Shown: one piece after another, positions 1 through 10,005 of the stretch | How the letters are laid out: the number at the start of each line of letters is the position of its first letter | Position numbering within the stretch: position 1 is the first letter of the stretch | NCBI RefSeq assembly: GCF_000801315.1 | Contig: NZ_CP010054.1 | Span: forward strand, 186,001 to 250,000 | Source: Hymenobacter sp. DG25B | GTDB taxonomy: Bacteria > Bacteroidota > Bacteroidia > Cytophagales > Hymenobacteraceae | Reading direction: 5' to 3' | DNA: 64,000 bases | The notes under the pieces: generated by a model | The model's input: the letters and a program-made list of their open reading frames with translations, nothing else | What the model was told of the DNA's origin: nothing | The model's database searches: none | Program-made: the position numbers and the translations under genes

Positions 1-704
1 CCCACGCCTTCCTGGTAGTAGCGCCCCGACAGCGCCGCATTGGCCGCCGGCGAGGTCAGGATTCCCAGCTGCGCGCAGGCCCTTGCCATCAGCTGGGCGG
101 CCCCGTTCAGCGGCAGCGGCGCCAGCGGATAGGGCCGGCGCCGGGGCTTGCCCCAGGGGTAATGTTCTGGGCCGGATATGCCCAGAAACTGCTCCAACTC
201 GTCGTAATAAGGCTCCAGCTCCTCGTAGCCCAAGGGCCAGTCTACGCCCACGCCAAAGTCGCGGCGCAGGCGGAAGTCGTCGTCCTGGGCGCGGGGGGTG
301 TAGGCCGTGTAATGCAGGGTGGAGCCGCCCACGCCAGTGCCGGAGTTGTTTTTGCCGAAGGCCACCGGGTCCTGACCGGCGGAGAGGCGCTCATCGTTCC
401 AGAACAGAAACTCCTGGGCTTTTTCATCGGTGGCAAAGTCCCGTTGCGGGTTGTGCCAGGGGCCGGCCTCCAGGGCCACTACTTTCAGCCCGGCCATGGC
501 CAGGCGGGCCAGCAGGGGCGCGCCGCCCGCCCCGGTCCCAATCACCACGCAATCCACCTCCTCGGCCGGGTCGGGCAGGGGCTGGGGCTGCTCCTGTTCA
601 GTGGGGGCCGCCGCTTCCTCCAGTATACTTTTCAGCAACGGGTCCTGCACTTCGGGCTTTACCGGGTTTAGTACCCCTTCTTCCAGTACTTCTTCATCGG
701 GCAT
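1..704 (-). CDS. GMC family oxidoreductase, FAD-binding N-terminal part (cut by window edge)
   Basis: FAD-dependent oxidoreductase of the glucose-methanol-choline family, which oxidises an alcohol or sugar hydroxyl. The substrate cannot be told from this piece. The first 234 codons are visible and the C-terminal part lies outside the window. The dinucleotide-binding loop VIGTGAGGAPL falls near residues 54-64, and the family signature GTGVGGSTLHYTAYTPR near residues 123-139. The ATG at 704 follows the stop of the upstream subunit-3 gene by 53 bases on the same strand, so the two form an operon. That pairing is typical of membrane-associated gluconate/sugar dehydrogenases (family knowledge); a cytochrome subunit is not visible here. 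Confidence 0.9.
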   Translation of the reverse strand, partial: MPDEEVLEEGVLNPVKPEVQDPLLKSILEEAAAPTEQEQPQPLPDPAEEVDCVVIGTGAGGAPLLARLAMAGLKVVALEAGPWHNPQRDFATDEKAQEFLFWNDERLSAGQDPVAFGKNNSGTGVGGSTLHYTAYTPRAQDDDFRLRRDFGVGVDWPLGYEELEPYYDELEQFLGISGPEHYPWGKPRRRPYPLAPLPLNGAAQLMARACAQLGILTSPAANAALSGRYYQEGV

Positions 705-757
705 AGCACTGCGGATTAGTCTGATTTGAATGATGTTGTGGTAAGCGGCGTCCGGGG

Positions 758-1351
758 TCAGGGCTGCTGCTCCGGCTCCCGGGGTTCCAGCTCATTCAGG
801 CCAATGCGCGTCCAGCCGGGTACGTCGGCCATGCCCACGTAACCTATTTCCTCCTGGGCCAGCGGGTGGGCGTAGTAGTTTTCCGTCAGCTCGGCCAGCA
901 GCTCCTCAAAAAACCGCCCCTGGTTTACCTGCTCCCAGTTTTCGCCCGCCGCCTTGCCAGCCGCCAGCTGCTCCAGCACCGCATCCTGATGCGCGGCATC
1001 CAACGCTAAAAAATCCTGCTGAAACTGCGCCTGCGCCGCTTGATTGATACCCCCTAGGCCCATGCGATAGGCTTCCCGGTCGGGCGGCAGCACATCGTAG
1101 CGCCAGCCATCAGACCGGCCTTCGGCCAGGCGGGCATCAATGGCCGGGGCCAGCTCCAGGGGCGCGGGGCGCTCCGGCTGCGGCAGGAGCCGGGCCGCCA
1201 CTGTGCGCAGCAGCCGGTACGCATCGGTATCCAAAAACTGCGGCTGATAGTGGACAGTAGCTTCCAGCCGGGCCTGCAGCGCCGTGCGGGTGGCCTCCGT
1301 TACCAGGTCGGTTTGCAGCAGAGCGCGAACGGTGCCTTCGGGATAGAGCAT
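758..1351 (-). CDS. Gluconate 2-dehydrogenase subunit 3 family protein
   Basis: A 197-residue partner subunit of GMC dehydrogenases. In characterised systems it helps maturation or export of the flavoprotein and has no catalytic role of its own. The sequence shows the expected mostly helical protein with a central run of Gln/Ala-rich helices (about residues 100-150) and the C-terminal FFEELLAELTENYYAHPL region, where the family is most conserved. No clear Tat or Sec signal is seen at this start (MLYPEGTVRALL), so export would depend on something else or the start is wrong. The GMC gene follows 53 bases downstream on the same strand. I assign the family by overall resemblance and am fairly sure. 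Confidence 0.8.
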   Translation of the reverse strand: MLYPEGTVRALLQTDLVTEATRTALQARLEATVHYQPQFLDTDAYRLLRTVAARLLPQPERPAPLELAPAIDARLAEGRSDGWRYDVLPPDREAYRMGLGGINQAAQAQFQQDFLALDAAHQDAVLEQLAAGKAAGENWEQVNQGRFFEELLAELTENYYAHPLAQEEIGYVGMADVPGWTRIGLNELEPREPEQQP

Positions 1352-1453
1352 AGTGGTGGGTTTGCGGGAGCGTAATCAATAAGAGAAACACCAACCCTGG
1401 GCGGAGGTTAGGACAATCAGCAGAATGCCCGGAAAGTATAACTGCGAAACGCG

Positions 1454-2377
1454 CTATTGGTCACTGCTGAGCTTACCGCCGGTTACGTGCACCAGGCTGC
1501 CCGTCATGAAAGAGCCATCTTCGGAAGCCAGCAGCACGTAGGCCGGCGCCAGTTCCTCGGGCTGGCCGGGGCGCTTCAGGGCTACTTCATACCCAAATTT
1601 CTCTACTTCCTCCAGGGGCATGGTAGCGGGAATGTTGGGCGTCCAGACCGGGCCGGGCACCACGCAGTTCACCCGAATACCCCGCTCGCCCAGGTGCGTG
1701 GCCAGGCTCTTGGTGAAGGCATGAATGGCCGATTTGCTGGCGGTGTAGTCGATGAGCAGCGGGTTGCCGGTGAGGCCCACTATGCTGCCGGTATTGATGA
1801 TGCAGTCCGGGGCTTTCAGGTGGGGCACGGCGGCCTGCGCCATCCAGATATACCCCAGAATGTTGGTATCGAAGGTGCGGCGGATCTGCTCTTCGGGAAT
1901 GTCCTCGAATTTTTCCTGCGCCATCTGGAAAGCCGCGTTATTCACCAGAATATTCAGCCCGCCCAGCTCCTTGCGCGTGCGGCGCACGGCCTGCCGGCAC
2001 TGCTCCGGGTCGCGCACATCCAGCTGCAGCAGCAGGCACTGGCGGTCCTGGGCTTCTATCAGGCGCTTGGTTTCCTCGGCGTCCTGGATGTTTTCGTTGT
2101 AGAGCACTGCCACATGGGCCCCTTCCATGGCAAAGGCCACGGCCACCGCCCGCCCAATGCCACTGTCGGCGCCGGTTACCAGGGCCACCTTATCCCGCAG
2201 CTTGCCAGCGGCGCGGTAGGTGCTGAAACTCATGCCGGGCTGCAGCTTCATATCGGCCTGCTTAGCCGGATATGGCAGCTTTTGGGCAGATTTTTTCATG
2301 TCCTTGGCCGTGGGGCGGTCCACGGGCTTGGGAGCAGTTTCTTTCTTGACGGATGCAGTGGTTTTCTTGGTAGCCAT
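1454..2377 (-). CDS. SDR family oxidoreductase (YghA / general-stress-protein-39 type)
   Basis: NAD(P)-dependent short-chain dehydrogenase of 307 residues. The Rossmann motif TGADSGIGR is near residue 69, the NNAA motif follows, and the catalytic Tyr-Lys pair sits in YTASKSAIHAF. The family ends with a conserved TGSLVHVTGG stretch, also present. The first 50 residues are a Lys/Pro-rich extension (starting MATKKTTASVKKE) seen in the stress-related subgroup of this family. The true substrate is unknown; the subgroup is usually linked to general or osmotic stress (family knowledge). It is followed on the minus strand by the GMC pair after about 100 bases, and preceded by the PA14-OmpA gene. Confidence 0.88.
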   Translation of the reverse strand: MATKKTTASVKKETAPKPVDRPTAKDMKKSAQKLPYPAKQADMKLQPGMSFSTYRAAGKLRDKVALVTGADSGIGRAVAVAFAMEGAHVAVLYNENIQDAEETKRLIEAQDRQCLLLQLDVRDPEQCRQAVRRTRKELGGLNILVNNAAFQMAQEKFEDIPEEQIRRTFDTNILGYIWMAQAAVPHLKAPDCIINTGSIVGLTGNPLLIDYTASKSAIHAFTKSLATHLGERGIRVNCVVPGPVWTPNIPATMPLEEVEKFGYEVALKRPGQPEELAPAYVLLASEDGSFMTGSLVHVTGGKLSSDQ

Positions 2378-2397
2378 AGCGCTGGGAATAGTTGGTT

Positions 2398-2448
2398 GTT
2401 TTCTCTCTACGAGAAAACCTACGGCACAACCAGCCCGCGGTTGGCTGG
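2398..2448 (-). terminator. Two small hairpins between PA14-OmpA gene and SDR gene
   Basis: Read on the minus strand, a GC-rich hairpin (arms CCAGCC/GGCTGG at 2430-2448, 7-base loop) is followed by one with 8-base arms (GTTTTCTC/GAGAAAAC at 2398-2418, 5-base loop). They lie just after the stop of the gene ending at 2464. They could terminate or attenuate transcription into the SDR gene. There is no clean uridine tract, so this is tentative. Confidence 0.35.
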
Positions 2449-2463
2449 TAACCCGCGCAGCTT

Positions 2464-3629
2464 TTACTCCACCACTACTTCTACCCGGCGGTTGCGGGGG
2501 CGCTGTTTGGGGTCCCGGTTATCGGCCACGGGGCGGGTGCCGCCGTACCCCCGGGGCGTGAGGCGCACGGAATCTATACCGTGCTGCATCAGATATTGGC
2601 GCACGTTGCGCGCCCGCTGCTCCGAGAGCTGCCGGTTCAGCTCCGCATTGCCCACATTATCGGTGTGGCCCGCAATTTCCAGGCGCAGCGCCGGCTGCGC
2701 CCGCAACGTGCGCACCAGCTGGTTGAGTATGGGCCGGGAAGTGGGCAGGAGCGTGGCTTTGCCCTGGGTGAAATACAGGTTAGGCAGCGTAACGGCCGTG
2801 CCTTTGGTCAGGGTGCTTAAATCGGGCAGGGCACTGGCGGCAGGTGTGTCGGCGGGCGCCGCTACCGGCACTGGTGGTTCCGGCAAGGTAGCTACCGGTG
2901 CCCGACGAGCGGGCCGCACTACGGCAGAGCGCCGTACCGGGGGCCGGACGGCCCGCACAACCGCCGGCGTGGTTTTGGCTGGGGCCAACGGGGCACTGCT
3001 GACCGATTCTACCGGTGGCGTTTTTGGCCGGGGCCGCTCCGCTTCGCGCGGAATAGGTTTAGCAGAAGATGGCAGCGCAGCATACAGGTTTTCGGGGGAA
3101 ATAGGCTGGGCCGGTTCCGATGAGGCCGGTAGCTGCCACGTCAATAGCGCGCGGGTATCCCATTGTACCTGGTAGTATTCTACCCTTATTGGGTAGTAGC
3201 GCCCGCCCGTGAGCTGTACCTGGGTGGTTACGGCCGTAACGCGCTGGTCACGCCAGGAGCTCAGCACGCGCTTGCCGCCTATCCAAACCCGCATACCGTC
3301 ATCGGAAAGAATACGGAAGGTGTAGAGCCCCGTAACCGGAACGTAGAGGTGCCCCGTCCAGCGGATGGAAAAATCGTCTCCCGATACGCCCGGTGCCGGC
3401 GAGCGGAACCGCTGAGGAGGCTGACCCGGACCAGGCGAGCTGTAGGTCCAATCAAAGTCGATGGTGGGGTCCGTACGCGTGTACGCCAGTTCCTCGAAGC
3501 TGCGGCCATTATAATACTGCCCCGCAGGCCGGTACCCGGGGTTTTGGGCATGGTCTGCGCCTGCAGGAATGCAGATAACAACAACAGACACACCATCATA
3601 AAAGCCCGAATACTTCGCTGGAACAGCAT
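2464..3629 (-). CDS. PA14-domain / OmpA-family outer membrane protein, signal peptide in a different frame (apparent frameshift)
   Basis: Envelope protein with a PA14 domain (from YYNGRSFEELAYTRTDPTID to about TWQLP, roughly 130 residues), an about 115-residue Pro/Ala-rich linker, and a C-terminal OmpA domain. The OmpA domain contains the peptidoglycan-binding GHTDNVG and NRRVEVVVE motifs, so the protein should anchor to the cell wall. PA14 modules commonly bind carbohydrate (family knowledge). The main frame is open from 3591 (a GTG) and lacks a good export signal. A textbook signal peptide (MLFQRSIRAFMMVCLLLLSA then FLQAQ) begins at ATG 3629 in another frame. Adding one base at the CCCCGGG run (3535-3541, minus strand) or the nearby CCC run (3546-3548) joins them. 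Either a base is missing in the sequence or the gene is broken. The coordinates given span both frames. Confidence 0.75.
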
Positions 3630-3695
3630 AGCCGAAGATATCTAATAGCCGGAGGAGTGTAAATCAGAGGAGTAACGCTGGCAAGATCCGGAAAA

Positions 3696-3726
3696 TTGGA
3701 ATCCGGACTTTCCTATTGTATCTTCG
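3696..3726 (+). promoter_or_regulatory. Candidate Bacteroidota promoter for the riboswitch-metH transcript
   Basis: TTG at 3696-3698, 20 bases, then TATCTTCG at 3719-3726, one mismatch from TAnnTTTG. Transcription would then start around 3733-3735, exactly where the SAM-I aptamer begins, which is the main support. The assignment rests on spacing and motif only. Confidence 0.4.
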
Positions 3727-3734
3727 TCTTGCTA

Positions 3735-3837
3735 CTTATCCAGAAAGACCGAGGGAATGGGCCCTATGACGTCTTAGCAACCTGAATCAAAACAAGGTGC
3801 TAACTCCCTTTCTGCCTCTCTGGCAGAAGAAGATAAG
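3735..3837 (+). promoter_or_regulatory. SAM-I (S-box) riboswitch aptamer upstream of metH
   Basis: S-adenosylmethionine-sensing leader RNA. The closing helix P1 is perfect: CTTATC at 3735-3740 pairs with GATAAG at 3832-3837. Inside are S-box landmarks in order: GAGGGA, GGGCCCTATGA, the GCAACC core, and AAGGTGCTAACTCC, then a small P4 hairpin (CTGCC/GGCAG). metH begins 70 bases downstream, and metF follows, which fits control of methionine synthesis by SAM. A 14-base segment at 3863-3876 can pair with 3735-3748 in place of P1, giving a plausible switching arm. Confidence 0.93.
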
Positions 3838-3907
3838 TGCGGAACCGGCCTCTGCGCCCGGCTCTTTCTGGATAGGCTATTGATTGCCGTTTTTCCGAAA
3901 AGCCGAT

Positions 3908-7627
<3,720 letters not shown>

Positions 7628-7645
7628 GGACAAGTAAAACTAGTT

Positions 7646-7764
7646 CCCCTCCTCAGCTGAGGAGGGGCTAGGGGTGGTTGAAACACTAGAGTTAGGTAAC
7701 TAAAGCTAGTTGGTCGTTCAACGAGTTGTCAACCACCCCCAACCCCTCCTCAGCTGAGGAGGGG
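7646..7764. repeat. MITE-like inverted repeat (two 36-base arms, each containing a perfect 22-base palindrome) between metH and metF
   Basis: The 22-base palindrome at 7646-7667 (CCCCTCCTCAG and its complement) recurs exactly at 7743-7764. The flanking sequence GGGGTGGTTGA after the first copy is the reverse complement of TCAACCACCCC before the second, with a small difference in the middle. The whole is thus an inverted repeat around about 50 unrelated bases. No coding capacity. It could fold in RNA and separate metH from metF, or be a non-autonomous mobile repeat. Confidence 0.8.
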
Positions 7765-7815
7765 AGCTTTGCACACTACCGAAACTACCCGCTAAGCCAA
7801 GCTTAGGGCTTTTAT

Positions 7816-8772
7816 ATGAAAGTTACCGACCACCTGCTGCAGGCCAAGGGCAAAACGCTGTTTTCCTTTGAGGTGCTGCCGCCGAAAAAGGGAGAGAATA
7901 TCCAGAGCCTGTTCACCAATATTGAGCCGCTGCTGGAGTTTAAGCCCCCATTTATTGACGTTACTTACCACCGCGAGGAGTACGTGTACCGGCAGCACCC
8001 CAACGGCCTGCTGGAAAAGAAAACCGTGCGCCGCCGGCCCGGCACCGTGGGCATCTGCGCGGCCATCAAAAACCGCTTCGATGTAGATACAGTGCCCCAC
8101 CTGATCTGCGGTGGCTTCTCCAAGGAGGAAACCGAAAATGCCCTCATCGACCTGCACTTCCTGGGCATTGATAACGTGCTGGCCCTGCGCGGCGACCCGA
8201 TCAAAAGCGAAGGCCGGTTCCTGCCGGACCCCGACGGCCACAGCTACGCCTGTGACCTGATTGGCCAGGTGGCCGACCTGAACAAAGGTTCTTACCTGGA
8301 CGAGGAGCAGGACGACACCTGGGCCACCAACTTCTGCATTGGCGCGGCCGGCTACCCCGAAAAGCACTTTGAGTCGCCGAACTACGCGGCCGACCTGCGC
8401 TACCTCAAACACAAGGTAGACCGCGGCGCCGACTACATCGTGACCCAAATGTTTTTCGATAACGAGCAGTTTTTCAGCTTTGAGAAGCGCTGCCGGGAAG
8501 CGGGCATCAACGTGCCCATCATTCCCGGCCTGAAACCCCTCACGGCCAAAGGGCAGCTCACCATGCTGCCCCGCTCCTTCTACCTCAACATTCCGGAAGC
8601 GTTGGCCGATGCCGTACACCAGGCGCCCGGCAACGAGGCGGCCCGGCAGATTGGCATTGAGTGGTGCATCAACCAAAGCAAAGAGTTGATGGCGCACGGC
8701 GTGCCGGTGCTGCACTACTACAGCATGGGCAAGTCCGACAGCATCCGGCAAGTTGCCAGCGCCCTCTTTTGA
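7816..8772 (+). CDS. metF: Methylenetetrahydrofolate reductase [NAD(P)H]
   Basis: FAD enzyme reducing 5,10-methylene-THF to 5-methyl-THF, the methyl donor for MetH. The 318-residue length suits the bacterial MetF family. Visible signatures are FSFEVLPPKKGE at the N-terminus (catalytic Glu), FIDVTYHREEY, NVLALRGDP in the middle (folate/FAD pocket), YIVTQMFFDNE, and PIIPGLKPLT. It lies 188 bases after metH on the same strand, with an inverted repeat in the gap. It may be co-transcribed under the SAM riboswitch or have its own promoter; the repeat makes that uncertain. Confidence 0.96.
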   Translation: MKVTDHLLQAKGKTLFSFEVLPPKKGENIQSLFTNIEPLLEFKPPFIDVTYHREEYVYRQHPNGLLEKKTVRRRPGTVGICAAIKNRFDVDTVPHLICGGFSKEETENALIDLHFLGIDNVLALRGDPIKSEGRFLPDPDGHSYACDLIGQVADLNKGSYLDEEQDDTWATNFCIGAAGYPEKHFESPNYAADLRYLKHKVDRGADYIVTQMFFDNEQFFSFEKRCREAGINVPIIPGLKPLTAKGQLTMLPRSFYLNIPEALADAVHQAPGNEAARQIGIEWCINQSKELMAHGVPVLHYYSMGKSDSIRQVASALF

Positions 8773-8782
8773 GTGGTGGGAT

Positions 8783-8895
8783 GGTGAAATAGTGAGTTGG
8801 TGAGATGGTGAGTTTGATGTTCTGGCGGCGCCACTTGCGCAGAACCGCGCCAACGAAACGTCAAACCCACCATTTCACCATCTCACTATTTCACC
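8783..8895. repeat. Inverted repeat with GGTGAAAT-like units between convergent genes (probable bidirectional terminator)
   Basis: The arm at 8783-8817 is the reverse complement of 8861-8895 with 32 of 35 positions matching, around a 43-base GC-rich core. The arms themselves are built from short units of the GGTGARAT/GTGAG type. It fills the gap between metF (ending 8772) and the convergent flavoprotein gene (ending 8898), so it could stop transcription from both sides. It may also be a genome-wide interspersed repeat. Confidence 0.7.
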
Positions 8896-8897
8896 TC

Positions 8898-9881
8898 CTA
8901 ACGGCATTCCTCCCGGGTCAGGCTTTCGTTGATGGCAATGGCGGCCAGGGAGCCTTCGGCGGCGGCAATGATGGCTTGCTGAGGTGCGGGGGTGGTGTCG
9001 CCGGCGGCGTAAATGCCTTTGATGCTGGTCTGGGCCTTGCTGTTGGTCCATACCGCGCCGTTGGTAAGCAGGCGGCAGCCGGTTTCCTCGGCCAGGTTGC
9101 TGCGCTGGCGCTGCTGGGTGTGCAGGAACAAGGCATGGCGGGCCAGTTTTTCGCCGTTTTCAAACACAATGTGGCGCAGTTCGCCGGTGGAGCGGCCTTC
9201 CAGGTGGGCAATCTTGTCTTCGCGCACTACCACACCGTGCCGGGCCAGGCGCTGCAGGCCTTTCTCCTTGATACCGCTGGGCCCATTAGTGCACACCACC
9301 ACATCCTTGCTCCAGCGGCTGATGAGCAGGCCCAGTCCCAAGGCTGTTTTCCCCTGCGCATATACGGCCAGGGGCTTGTCGCGCACTTCCCAGCCGTGGC
9401 AGTACGGGCAGTGCAGCACGCCCATGCCCCACAGTTCGCGCATGCCTTCAATGGGCGGCAGGTCGTCGGTGACGCCGGTGGCCAGCAGTACCCGGCGGGC
9501 CGAAACCGTCACCGGAGGGCCGCCCCTGTCGGGTTGCATGGTGATGCAGAAGCCTACTTCTTTCACTTCGATGCGGGTAACACAGGCTTCCCGGGTGGTG
9601 ACGGTGGGGTAGGCCGCCAGCTGCTCATGGCCCAGGCGCAGCAAGTCGGCGGGCTTAATGCCGTCGCGGGTGAAAAAGCTGTGCACGCCCGGCGAGGTGC
9701 TGTTGCGGGGCGGCCCGCTGCTGCACACCAGCACCTGGCGGCAGCTGCGCCCCAGCACCAGGGCGGCACTCAGCCCGGCGCTGCCCCCGCCCACAATAAC
9801 GACATCGTACTCAGAAACAGTAGGAAAGGAAAAACGGCCGGACCCGGTAGTCGGGGACTTATCAGAGGCAGTAGGTTTCAT
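8898..9881 (-). CDS. NAD(P)/FAD-dependent oxidoreductase, thioredoxin-reductase-like
   Basis: Flavoprotein of about 327 residues from ATG 9881. An FAD Rossmann loop VIVGGGSAGLSAAL lies near the N-terminus, then a CPYCHGWE redox motif near residue 140, an NAD(P)-binding region, and a C-terminal GIYAAGDTT flavin motif. The CPYC motif is like the disulfide of thioredoxin reductases. This wider family includes many small-molecule disulfide oxidases and reductases, so the partner is unknown. The gene stands alone, convergent with metF and divergently unrelated to the surface protein upstream. A TTG 15 bases further upstream could start it but an ATG is available. Confidence 0.87.
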   Translation of the reverse strand: MKPTASDKSPTTGSGRFSFPTVSEYDVVIVGGGSAGLSAALVLGRSCRQVLVCSSGPPRNSTSPGVHSFFTRDGIKPADLLRLGHEQLAAYPTVTTREACVTRIEVKEVGFCITMQPDRGGPPVTVSARRVLLATGVTDDLPPIEGMRELWGMGVLHCPYCHGWEVRDKPLAVYAQGKTALGLGLLISRWSKDVVVCTNGPSGIKEKGLQRLARHGVVVREDKIAHLEGRSTGELRHIVFENGEKLARHALFLHTQQRQRSNLAEETGCRLLTNGAVWTNSKAQTSIKGIYAAGDTTPAPQQAIIAAAEGSLAAIAINESLTREECR

Positions 9882-9951
9882 AGAAAAGCAAGGCAAACAG
9901 ATGAGCAGCTTCTATGCTACGTACATTGGCCAAGTTAGTCGGGACTAAAAG

Positions 9952-9985
9952 AAAAAAGCCCCCTCCAAGCTGGAGGGGGCTTTTT
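9952..9985 (-). terminator. Rho-independent terminator after the first giant T9SS gene
   Basis: Perfect stem AAAAAAGCCCCCTCCA/TGGAGGGGGCTTTTT-type hairpin with T-runs on both strands, 20 bases past the stop of the gene ending at 10006. It can work in either direction. Confidence 0.85.
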
Positions 9986-10005
9986 AGGGCGCCATGGGCG
10001 AAAGA

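Noticed and set aside
3538..3548. Programmed -1 frameshift at the PA14-OmpA signal peptide junction
   Set aside because: The right -1 shift is needed, but the in-frame codons do not form an X XXY YYZ slippery heptamer and no pseudoknot is evident. A missing base is simpler.
3884..3907. Upstream TTG start of metH
   Set aside because: An ATG follows 24 bases later and matches the family start ([16 protein letters not shown] soon after). Extension adds nothing conserved.
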